A DNA stretch of 64,000 nucleotides from an uncultured Myxococcales bacterium (GTDB taxonomy: Bacteria; Myxococcota_A; UBA9042), in NCBI GenBank assembly GCA_903929795.1, contig CAIYWC010000178.1, forward strand, positions 1 to 64,000, given 5' to 3'. Position numbers and translations under genes: made by a program. Numbering within the stretch: the first letter of the stretch is position 1; each line of letters starts with the position of its first letter. Below are positions 16,266 to 24,392 of this stretch, piece after piece. Under the pieces are notes generated by a model. It did not search any database, was not told the origin of the DNA, and saw nothing but the letters and a program-made list of their open reading frames with translations.

Positions 16266-17681
16266 TCATTTGCCGAGCAGCGGCACCTGCAGCTCAACCA
16301 GCATTTCATCGGCCCGCCCGGTGAAGTTCCCGGAAATATACCTCACCATCGTCGGCCCGGGCCCTGTGTGGTGGCCGGCCGTGTGCACTTCCCCAATGAA
16401 TTTCACCAGCTGATCGGGCATGTCATTCAAGTTGCTGCGCACGATCTTGCGCGCGATCACCGGCTCGGCGGGGATCTCCTTGGTCTCAAATTTCTCGCCC
16501 AACACGGCGAGCGCGTGCGGCGGCAAGGCGAGCCAAAAGGCCATGCCCGCGCTGAGGTTGGGAACGTGATCGGCGGGCGCAAACGCCTCATACGGCGTCA
16601 AAATCAGATTGTTCTCGCCGGGCTTTATCTTATCCACGACCCGCTTCGCGTCTTCGGGCTTGGCGCGCGTCGTGTGCGAGACCTCGATGACCGTCATCGC
16701 GGGCCGCGTTCCCAGACTCAGCGGCTCTGTGCCGGTCAGTTCGGGCAGCTTGATGAGCGTCTTGTCCTTGCTCGGCTTCACGTCGATGACCCGCGCCGCA
16801 GCCTGCCACCCAGGCGCCGTCGGCTCGCGCTTCGCGGCCCCCTTGTCGTCGCTCGGTGGGGCCAGCCGGACAATCCACCAGCTCCTGGGCGTTGCCCATG
16901 CGTTGTCCGCGCGTTCGCGCTCGAGGTTCACATTTATCAGACCCCAGTGCAGGCTGCTCACCATGCCGCTATCGCGGCTGACAAAAGCCCGCATTTGCCC
17001 GTGCTCCGCCGGTGCGGGCAGATCCAGTTGCACGATGTCCTTGGTGTCCTTCACGCCTTCCATCGGAATCGTCAGTCCTTTCAGGCGGTACGGCACGGCA
17101 CCGAGTATCCCCATATACAGCGCATGCACGAATTCCGACTGGTCGCCTTCGCATTCGACGACGATCCGCCCTTGCCGGAAGTGGCAGACATCGCGCACCA
17201 AAAACCACTCCAGTTCGTCCAGCGGCTCCCTCATGAACAAGGACCCGTCCGCGTCGGTTCGGATCTCCAAGGACATCGCCCGGAGCGGCATCGAAAGCAG
17301 CACGCGCCAATTCGCCGCCAGCAGCGTCTTTTCCAGCACTTCGCCGCCCGTCGCCTTCACGGATTCGTCCAGCAGTTTCTGCACCTGCGACGGGTTGTCG
17401 ACCAGCCCGTAGAAGGCGCGCGGCTCGCGCAGCGGCGGCATCTCGCCGGTCTCCGTCGGATTGATGGGCAGGTTCTTGCCGGGATCCTCCGGCGCTTCGG
17501 GTGCGGCCGGTGGCGTTCGCAAGGGCGGAAGGGCCGTCTTCGAGACGGGCTTGGGCGCCGTCTTCGTTGGCGTCTCCGGTGTCGGCTGCGGCGCTGGCTT
17601 GGTGCTCCACAAGACCGCGGCCAGCACACCAAGGGCAGCAACGACAGCGAGCAAGATGGTTTGGTTCGATTTCATGGGCAT
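16266..17681 (-). CDS. Membrane-anchored protein with a GyrI-like C terminus
   Basis: 471 residues. One hydrophobic segment (about 8-25) acts as anchor or uncleaved signal, then a Pro/Thr/Lys-rich linker to about residue 80 and a long soluble, presumably periplasmic part. The last 75 residues (IPAEPVIARKIV, then HHTGPGPTMVRYIS, then ELQVPL) recall the effector-binding GyrI-like fold; I hold this as inference from pattern only. Two closely spaced ATGs (17681 and 17675) are possible starts, both served by GAGG. It lies 106 bases downstream of the lipoprotein gene and is oriented with it. The true function is unknown. Confidence 0.7.
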   Translation of the reverse strand: MPMKSNQTILLAVVAALGVLAAVLWSTKPAPQPTPETPTKTAPKPVSKTALPPLRTPPAAPEAPEDPGKNLPINPTETGEMPPLREPRAFYGLVDNPSQVQKLLDESVKATGGEVLEKTLLAANWRVLLSMPLRAMSLEIRTDADGSLFMREPLDELEWFLVRDVCHFRQGRIVVECEGDQSEFVHALYMGILGAVPYRLKGLTIPMEGVKDTKDIVQLDLPAPAEHGQMRAFVSRDSGMVSSLHWGLINVNLERERADNAWATPRSWWIVRLAPPSDDKGAAKREPTAPGWQAAARVIDVKPSKDKTLIKLPELTGTEPLSLGTRPAMTVIEVSHTTRAKPEDAKRVVDKIKPGENNLILTPYEAFAPADHVPNLSAGMAFWLALPPHALAVLGEKFETKEIPAEPVIARKIVRSNLNDMPDQLVKFIGEVHTAGHHTGPGPTMVRYISGNFTGRADEMLVELQVPLLGK

Positions 17682-17787
17682 CGGCCTCGCCCAATGTGGG
17701 CGTCAAGGCGCATGATGACGCGCTCCAGCGTCGTGCGCAAGGAATACAACACGCCCAGCCGTGGCCAGATTCCCCGCATTCTACTGC

Positions 17788-18765
17788 TCAGCGCGGCGGG
17801 CAGCGGACGATGCGCAGGTCATCTTCCAGCCACAGCGTCGGCTTTTGCCACGCGCGGCCATTGGGTGTTTGCGTCGCCTGTAGCCAGGTCACGATGCACG
17901 CGCCCTTGGCTGGGCGCCACAACGCCGCCAGCCGCCGCTCGCGCCGCACCGCGTGGCCGTCCAGCATCCGCACGGCCCACTTCGCGTCGATGGCCCGGAC
18001 CATCTGCAGCGCGCCACGTTGGCCCGGCATTGGCCCTTCGTCCGCCAACTGCGCGACCAGCGGCGTGATTTCCCTGACGAACGCCGTGTCCGTCACGTCG
18101 CCGGGCAGCTGCCACGCCGCCCGCCCTTGGCGAATCGCCCGGCGCAGGTCGCGGCGCGCCGCAAAACCTTCGTGGAACAGCTCGCCCAGGATTGGCAGCC
18201 CGAGCTGCTTGGCGAACGGCTGCAGCCACGCCGTTCGCTGCGCCATGTCGGATTCCAACCGCTGGAAAATCAATAGCGTTTGCCAGGCGACTCGGCCTTG
18301 GCGCTCGTAGCGCTTGGCCGCGTCTCGCAGGTTCTCCGGAAAGCGCACGGCGCGCTTGGCCGCCACCAGATATTGCGCCTCGACGATGTCGTGTGCCCGC
18401 GCCGCCAGCCCGCACGGCACCGCCAGTCCGGCCTCGTCGCTTGCGTCCAGCAGCTCGGGCGTCGCCTCCCGACAGGCCGCCAGTAGCGTTGTCAGCGTGG
18501 TCAACTGCGCGGAAAAACTGGCAATATCCGGCACCAGCGCCGCGGGCTTGTCGTCCGCTGCGTCCCACTCTGCCAGCCGGGTCAGCTGCGGCGCCAGGCG
18601 CAGCGCTTCGGCCTGCAGGAATTCCTTTTGCGCGGACCGCTTGCGCGCCGCCAGCTCTGCGGGCGTCTGCTGCGGCGGCGCCTCGACGACCGGCGGCAGC
18701 GGTGTTGGCACCACGACCGGCGCACCGCAGGCTGTCAGCACAAGCAGCACAAGCCAGCGCGTCAT
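17788..18765 (-). CDS. Hypothetical lipoprotein coupled to the GH99-like gene
   Basis: 325 residues starting at ATG 18765, whose ATGA overlaps the stop of the upstream glycosidase gene. The signal ends in a lipobox (VLTAC), followed by a Pro/Val-rich linker and a long helical region rich in Arg, Ala, Leu and Gln. Four cysteines in the mature part could form disulfides. I recognise no family. The tight coupling suggests it works with the glycosidase, for example as its surface partner. Confidence 0.7.
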   Translation of the reverse strand: MTRWLVLLVLTACGAPVVVPTPLPPVVEAPPQQTPAELAARKRSAQKEFLQAEALRLAPQLTRLAEWDAADDKPAALVPDIASFSAQLTTLTTLLAACREATPELLDASDEAGLAVPCGLAARAHDIVEAQYLVAAKRAVRFPENLRDAAKRYERQGRVAWQTLLIFQRLESDMAQRTAWLQPFAKQLGLPILGELFHEGFAARRDLRRAIRQGRAAWQLPGDVTDTAFVREITPLVAQLADEGPMPGQRGALQMVRAIDAKWAVRMLDGHAVRRERRLAALWRPAKGACIVTWLQATQTPNGRAWQKPTLWLEDDLRIVRCPPR

Positions 18766-20147
18766 TTGCGCCACCGATCTGCGAGCTTGCGCGTCAACTC
18801 AATGTATTGTTTGCCATATTCCGCGGACGGCTCAATGTCGCTGCCCTCGTGCCACTCGTTCCAGCTGGTAATGACGACCCAGTCCGCGAGCTTGGCCGCC
18901 GCCCACATCGACGCGTAAAACTGGCCGTCCAGCCGCTGATCCACGCGCCCGGGCGAGCGGATGTGCGTGTCGTCATAGCCCGGGGCGACCGACGCCACCA
19001 GCAGCTTGTCGTTCAGCCGCGCCGTCCGCTGCAGGTTCACCAGCTGTTCGCGCTGCTGGTCCGGCACATCCAGCGCCATGTACCAGCCGGCGCCGTCCAG
19101 CAGCGAAAACGTCTTGGGTTCCAGCGCGTCGCCGATCGTGAACACGTGCGTGCCGTTCAGCGCCTCGCGCACGCCGTCGTGGCCCAGCGCGTACAGGATC
19201 CGGCCGTACAGGAAAACCGCGGGTTTGCCCTCCACGCGCAGGAACGACGGATGACCCTCGGCCAGCGCCTCGACCTCCAGCAGCTGCTTGTGCAACTCCT
19301 GCGGCGTCGGGGCGACTTCCAGATACAGGCTCACGGCAAAACGCTTGGCATCCGCCTGCTTGAGCAGCTCGGCCAGCACCTTGCGGTCCCACGGCGTCCA
19401 CCAGGACAGGATGAACCCGTCGATGCCCGCCTCCTGCGCCCAGGCGATCTGCTGGCGCACAATCTTCGGATCTGCGGAGTCGTACCAACCCAGCTGCGGC
19501 GTGTTCGTCGACGCGTGGTCGGGCACGTTCGGATTCCAGTGCAGCCACTCTTTGGCCAGACCATCAGGCCGGCCATACCAGCCGTAGTGATAGGCCAACA
19601 CCATCGGCTCAAAAGCCTTGCGCGGCAACGGCGCCGCCGTCAGCAGCTTGTCCGCCCGCAGCGGCACCGTGAATTCCTCGGGCCCGCGCGCCGCCGGCTT
19701 CGCCGCCTCGGCAGGGTTTGCCGCGATCTTCTGGTTTCGCTTCAGTTTTTTCGGCTGCACTGTCGCCGCTGTCTCCGGCCAGACCTGGCTCAACACCACG
19801 CGTCCTGCCGCCCGCAGCACCAGCCGCGTCTCACCCGGACAGCCGCGCGTCAGCTTGACCGCCAGCGGCGCATCCGTCGTCGTGACCAGCAGGTCCGCGT
19901 GCAGCGTCAGCGGCGTCGTATCCCATGGCTGCTTGCGGACGTGCAGCGGCTTGGCGTTGGACTGCATCGCGCCGTTCACGCTCTCCACCGCGCTCTTCAC
20001 GACGCGGAAATCCAAGCCCGGAAACGTCAACTCCACGTCGTCGGATGTCGTGTGCAGCTCCAGCGCGAGCGGCTGCACGGTCTGCGCGACCGCCAGCGAC
20101 GGCGCGAGCAGCGAAAGCAGGGCCAAGGCGAGGCGGCGAACGGTCAA
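18762..20147 (-). CDS. Secreted GH99-like glycoside hydrolase
   Basis: 461 residues with a signal peptide (VRRLALALLSLLAPSLAVAQ region). After a beta-rich N-terminal segment (about 25-170), a TIM-barrel-like domain shows hallmarks of the GH99 / WbsX-like group: YHYGWYGRP, WYDSADPKIVRQQI, GIDGFILSWWTPWD, and at the end SWNEWHEGSDIEPS with the putative catalytic Glu. Relatives include endo-alpha-mannosidase-like enzymes and O-antigen-associated proteins, so the substrate could be a mannan or other surface glycan. The start is TTG at 20147, supported by GGAG six bases upstream and by the signal peptide that follows directly. It is coupled by ATGA to a lipoprotein. Confidence 0.82.
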   Translation of the reverse strand: MTVRRLALALLSLLAPSLAVAQTVQPLALELHTTSDDVELTFPGLDFRVVKSAVESVNGAMQSNAKPLHVRKQPWDTTPLTLHADLLVTTTDAPLAVKLTRGCPGETRLVLRAAGRVVLSQVWPETAATVQPKKLKRNQKIAANPAEAAKPAARGPEEFTVPLRADKLLTAAPLPRKAFEPMVLAYHYGWYGRPDGLAKEWLHWNPNVPDHASTNTPQLGWYDSADPKIVRQQIAWAQEAGIDGFILSWWTPWDRKVLAELLKQADAKRFAVSLYLEVAPTPQELHKQLLEVEALAEGHPSFLRVEGKPAVFLYGRILYALGHDGVREALNGTHVFTIGDALEPKTFSLLDGAGWYMALDVPDQQREQLVNLQRTARLNDKLLVASVAPGYDDTHIRSPGRVDQRLDGQFYASMWAAAKLADWVVITSWNEWHEGSDIEPSAEYGKQYIELTRKLADRWRK

Positions 20148-20307
20148 GCGGGGCTCCGGAATTCACGCGGGCTGCTGCCGGACTTTGCGCCGCGGGCGGC
20201 GAGGCGTCAACGGCCAAGCGCGGCGCGGCGTCGCAAGCCACGGATTCGAGACCGGCTGCTGGCGCAGGCTGCGTCCGAAGTTGGCAATTTCATACAAAGA
20301 AACGCGC

Positions 20308-20336
20308 TTGACGCACCCGCCTAGCTCCGCCACACT
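20308..20336 (+). promoter_or_regulatory. Possible promoter of the TolB-like lipoprotein gene
   Basis: TTGACG (20308-20313), a 17-base spacer and CACACT (20331-20336) lie 58 bases before the ATG, in the 246-base divergent gap with the GH99-like gene. The -35 box matches five of six. Confidence 0.35.
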
Positions 20337-20393
20337 GGCGGTGGTCGGCCGGGCGAAGACGCGTCCTCGCTGCGACGCCGGGGGCAGCTCGCG

Positions 20394-22628
20394 ATGGTCA
20401 AGGATTCGCAGTTTCAACGCTGGATCGGCGGTTTGCTTGCGCTGGGCGCGCTGGCCGCGTGCAGCGATGTGAAGGCGGTGGCGCCTGGCTCGAACGGTGC
20501 GGATATCGCCGCGGGTGCGGACGTCGCGTTCACTTTTGCCGGCAAGGACGTCGCGGTCGCTGCGGATTCCGCGGCCGGTGCCGACGTCGCGGACGTCCAC
20601 GACGCGCCCGACAGCGCGGCGCCCGCCGATGTCCCGGTTGTCGATGTCGCGCCCGATGCCGCGGACGCGGAGGCCGCGGACGCCCAGGCCGACGTCCCGC
20701 CGCTCGCCGATGTGGCTGTGGATGTCCCGGCGCTTGCCGACGTTGCGGCCGATGCCGCCGAACCGGATGTCCCGCCGCCCGACGTGCCAGCGCCCGACGT
20801 GCCGCCGCCGCCGCTGCTGGGCTGCATCCAGCCGTCGCAACCCGCGGGCGGCTTTGTCGATCTGGCGATCGGTCCCACGCCCGCGCAGCTCGTCGGTCTC
20901 TGGGGAGCGCAGCCCACGCTGCAGTTCACCGTTCAGGGCGTTGCCGCCGGCGGCAGCACCGCGCCGTTAACCGGCGCCACTTGGGACGTCGATCCGCCCG
21001 CGGCCGGCAGCATCGACGCCACCGGGCTCTTCACCGCGTCCGGCAGCTTTGGCGGGACAGCGACGGTCTCCGCGCACTTCCAGACGCTGTGCAAGTCCGC
21101 TTCGCTGCAAATGAAAGTCCAGTGGGTGGACACGACGAGCGAGCCGAGCCCGGGCATCGGCGCCGTGCTCGCCAACACGCCTGCGACGGATGCGCCGACC
21201 GGCATCAGCCTGCTCTATCCGCCGCCCAACACCATGGCGCCCATGGATTTTTCGCCGATCACCGCGCAGTGGACCTACGCCGCGGCGCAAAATGCCAACG
21301 CGTTTGTCCTGCGATTTGACAGCGATGCCGCGCAGATCGACGTCGTTGGCGGCGCAAAATGGCAAGTCAGCGGTGGCTACGCGGTGACGATTCCGACGAC
21401 GGCGTGGCAGAAGCTCTTCCAGTTCTCGGCCGTCAAGTCCTGGAATTTGCGGGTGATCGCCGCGACGACCAGCGGCAAGGTTGTGACTGGCACGCCGATC
21501 CAGACGCCTGCGCAAGCGTTTGGCGTCGCGCTACAAAAGGCCGGCGGCGCGATTTACTACTGGAACACGTCGCTGCTCGGCGTGCGCGTTTTGGAGCCCG
21601 GCAAGCCCGCGGCGTCCATTCCGACGCCCGGCGGCTTCTGCGCCGGCTGCCACAGCATCAGCCCGGACGGCTCGACAATCGCGGTCAGCTTCATGATGGG
21701 CGCGACAGGCAGCAGCATGTCCATGGGCTTGTTCACCGCCAAAAGCGGCCTGAATCCGCCGTGGTTGAACGCGACGGCCAAGACCAAGCTCGCGTCGTCG
21801 TTCACCATCGCCGCGGCGTTTTCCAAGGCGTACTTCAACGCGACGGACAAGCGGCTGGTCGTGCCATCGGCGCCGCTGCTGTTCGCGACGAACCTGTTCT
21901 CCATCGACTTGTTGAAAGGCACCGAGACGCAGCTCGTGACCGGCGGCGACCTGGGCCAGCAGGCGTTTCCCACGTGGTCACCGGACGGCAGCACGGTGGT
22001 GTACGCCAGCGCCGCCAACGTCGGCCAGGGCTTTGCCGCAAGCGAACCGACGATGCTCTACAGCGTGCCGTACAACAACGGCAATGGCGGCAAGGCCACG
22101 GCGCTCGCCGGCGTCAACGACCCCGGCGTCTATCATTTTTACCCCGCGTTTACCGTCGACAGCCAGTGGGTCGCGTACAACCGCGCCACGCAGCCCGCCA
22201 CGCTCTGCCCGCAAAATGCCGGTGGCACGACCAACCCCAACGGCGGCCCGGGCAACGCGGACAGCGGCACCTACGACAACTGCCAGGCGGACTTGTGGAT
22301 GGTCCAGGCCAGCGGCGGCACGCCCATTCGCTTGGACAACGCCAACGGCCAGGCATCTGCCGGTTTGACCAACTCCTGGCCGACGTTTGCCACCGTCGGC
22401 ACGTTGGGCCCCGGCGGCTACTACTGGATGGCGTTTTCCTCGCGCCGGGACTATGGATTCTTGCACACGGGCGCGCCGGCCAGCCCGCAGATTTGGATCG
22501 CCGCGATCGACCCCGTCGCGCTCGCGCAGGGCAAGGATGGCAGCTTCGCGGCGCTCTGGTTGCCGGGCCAGGACATCAGCGCCGGCTGCCACATCGCGCG
22601 CTGGGCGGACACGCCGCGCGATTTGTAG
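20394..22628 (+). CDS. TolB-like propeller lipoprotein with a CxxCH motif
   Basis: 744 residues. A signal with lipobox (GALAAC, Cys23) is followed by about 110 residues of low-complexity Ala/Asp/Val/Pro sequence, a spacer that would hold the domain away from the membrane. A bacterial-Ig-like segment (about 190-240) precedes a region ending in GGFCAGCHSISPDG. CAGCH fits the CxxCH motif for covalent haem c, and the SPDG motifs belong to a TolB/WD-like propeller (later WSPDGSTVVYAS). One haem motif inside a propeller hints at a redox or surface-sensing role, but haem attachment is unproven. ATG 20394 gives the lipoprotein signal. Confidence 0.78.
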   Translation: MVKDSQFQRWIGGLLALGALAACSDVKAVAPGSNGADIAAGADVAFTFAGKDVAVAADSAAGADVADVHDAPDSAAPADVPVVDVAPDAADAEAADAQADVPPLADVAVDVPALADVAADAAEPDVPPPDVPAPDVPPPPLLGCIQPSQPAGGFVDLAIGPTPAQLVGLWGAQPTLQFTVQGVAAGGSTAPLTGATWDVDPPAAGSIDATGLFTASGSFGGTATVSAHFQTLCKSASLQMKVQWVDTTSEPSPGIGAVLANTPATDAPTGISLLYPPPNTMAPMDFSPITAQWTYAAAQNANAFVLRFDSDAAQIDVVGGAKWQVSGGYAVTIPTTAWQKLFQFSAVKSWNLRVIAATTSGKVVTGTPIQTPAQAFGVALQKAGGAIYYWNTSLLGVRVLEPGKPAASIPTPGGFCAGCHSISPDGSTIAVSFMMGATGSSMSMGLFTAKSGLNPPWLNATAKTKLASSFTIAAAFSKAYFNATDKRLVVPSAPLLFATNLFSIDLLKGTETQLVTGGDLGQQAFPTWSPDGSTVVYASAANVGQGFAASEPTMLYSVPYNNGNGGKATALAGVNDPGVYHFYPAFTVDSQWVAYNRATQPATLCPQNAGGTTNPNGGPGNADSGTYDNCQADLWMVQASGGTPIRLDNANGQASAGLTNSWPTFATVGTLGPGGYYWMAFSSRRDYGFLHTGAPASPQIWIAAIDPVALAQGKDGSFAALWLPGQDISAGCHIARWADTPRDL

Positions 22629-22643
22629 GCGAACCACGCCGGC

Positions 22644-24377
22644 TTAGCCTTCCAGCAGCACGTCTGCGAGCGTCACCGGTACCAGCTCCGCCAGGCCAAA
22701 CCGCTCCGCGTAATACCGCAGCACGTTGCGCGGGCAGGCGATCGCGAGCGCACACGCATCCGCGCGCGGGCAGGGCACCACGGGCGCCACGCGCGTGTCC
22801 TGCGCGCCCAAGCCGTCCGCGGAATGGTGGTACTTGTCGTCCCGGTACGCGCCCGCTGGCTGGTGGCTGCTCGTCTCGACGGACAGCCAATCCCGCACCC
22901 GCGCGCCGTGGTTGCGCATCGCCGGCAGCAGCACGCATGGCGGCAAGCCCGCGACTTCCGGGCGGAATCGATGCTTCGCCCACGCGTCCGCCAGCATCGC
23001 CGCCAGCTCGGTGAACGGCACGGCTTCGGTGAAATAGCGGTCGTCGCGGCTCTCTGACGTCGGAAACGGCAGATGCAGGGCCAGCGGCACGCGCCAGGCG
23101 CGGCAGAGCGACTGCATCGGCACCAGCTCGTGGAGGTTCTGGCGCGTCAGCACGGACGTCACCGACACCGATTGCGGCCCGCGATCCGCCTGCAGGCCGG
23201 CGATCGCCGCGTGGATCTGGGCAAAAGCCCCCGGCTTGGCCACGTACGCGTCGTGGGCCTGCGCTGAACCCGCGTACAGCGGCACGAAGAACCGCGTCTC
23301 GATCGGCAGCGCGCGCAGCACTGCGCCGCGAAAGTGCGCGTCGGCCAGCCGCGTGCAGGGCGACCAGACTTCGGCTTTCTGAAAGCCCAGCTCCACCGCG
23401 TACGCCATCACGTCCAGGATGCGCGAGAACGCCAGCGGGTCGTAGCCGTTGAACCGCACCGTCGCCGCACCCGATTGCCGTGCCTGCCGCAGCTCCTGGC
23501 AGAGCTGGGAAAAGCGCAGCGATCCGCCATCTTGCGGCGGCAGGGCCGCCAGCGCCGAGCAAAACGCACAGCTCTGGCCGCAATCCGCCGGAATCGCCAG
23601 GTTCACCGCCCGGCCGGCGATGTCCGCGACCTGCTCCGGCGCCGGCAGCGCAGCCACGTCCTCCGCCAGCGTCGGGAACGTCACCGTCAGCCCGTCGTGA
23701 TCGCGCAGCTGCAGGGCAAAACAGAGCAGCGTCAGCAGCGCCGTGCCATCGTGGCCCGGTTCGTTGCCCAGCGTCAGGTGCTCGATGTCAAAATGTGCAG
23801 TGGTCGCCAGCACTTGCCGGTTCGCGCGCTGGCCCACAAGCAGCACCAGCCGCCGACTGTCCTTGTGGCGCAGCTCCACCGCCAGCGTCAGCGCCTCGGT
23901 CTGGCGCAGTTGCGACGCCGGAAACACGTCGTGCATCTGCCAATCGCCCGGCAGCAGCGCGCCCGGCTGCCACTCCGGGCCCAGCATGTCCAGAACCAGT
24001 TGCCGGGAAAACCGCACTTGCCGCGGCGTCGCGTCGCGCCCCAGCGCCTCAGCCAGCGTCAGGTCCGGCTGCTGCGCCACGCGCGCGTCAATCCCCGCCG
24101 CGATCCCCCGCACCAGCGCGGACGCCTCCTGCTGCCGCTGCGGCGGCGCCGCCTCCAGCCGACCGCGCACCGACAGCGCCGTCGCCGTCAGGCCGCGCGT
24201 CGCCGGTCGCTCAGCGGTGGCTTTTTGCAGGTCCAAATCGAAGCTGACGTTGTCGTCGGGCGCCTCAAAACGCACGCTCAGCCGGTCATCCGCGGTCATC
24301 TGCAGCTTCTTGCACAGCCACGCGCCCGCGCGCACGGGCACCAGCGCGCTCGAGGTCAGTGGCAGCAGGTCAGGCAT
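22644..24377 (-). CDS. Radical SAM protein with a large novel N-terminal domain
   Basis: 577 residues. The radical SAM cluster motif is Cys266-x3-Cys270-x2-Cys273 (PADCGQSCAFCSAL), with an aromatic residue before the last Cys as usual. Downstream lies VRFNGYDPLAF where many members have a GGEP-like motif. About 260 residues precede the core and I recognise no family there. The C-terminal end has a Cys cluster (PCPRADACALAIACPRN, about 540-556), which might bind an auxiliary FeS cluster. The substrate is unknown. ATG 24377 has GGGAG nine bases upstream. It lies 15 bases after an M49-like peptidase gene, with which it is probably co-transcribed. Confidence 0.82.
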   Translation of the reverse strand: MPDLLPLTSSALVPVRAGAWLCKKLQMTADDRLSVRFEAPDDNVSFDLDLQKATAERPATRGLTATALSVRGRLEAAPPQRQQEASALVRGIAAGIDARVAQQPDLTLAEALGRDATPRQVRFSRQLVLDMLGPEWQPGALLPGDWQMHDVFPASQLRQTEALTLAVELRHKDSRRLVLLVGQRANRQVLATTAHFDIEHLTLGNEPGHDGTALLTLLCFALQLRDHDGLTVTFPTLAEDVAALPAPEQVADIAGRAVNLAIPADCGQSCAFCSALAALPPQDGGSLRFSQLCQELRQARQSGAATVRFNGYDPLAFSRILDVMAYAVELGFQKAEVWSPCTRLADAHFRGAVLRALPIETRFFVPLYAGSAQAHDAYVAKPGAFAQIHAAIAGLQADRGPQSVSVTSVLTRQNLHELVPMQSLCRAWRVPLALHLPFPTSESRDDRYFTEAVPFTELAAMLADAWAKHRFRPEVAGLPPCVLLPAMRNHGARVRDWLSVETSSHQPAGAYRDDKYHHSADGLGAQDTRVAPVVPCPRADACALAIACPRNVLRYYAERFGLAELVPVTLADVLLEG

Positions 24378-24392
24378 CGGCGCGGCTCCCGG

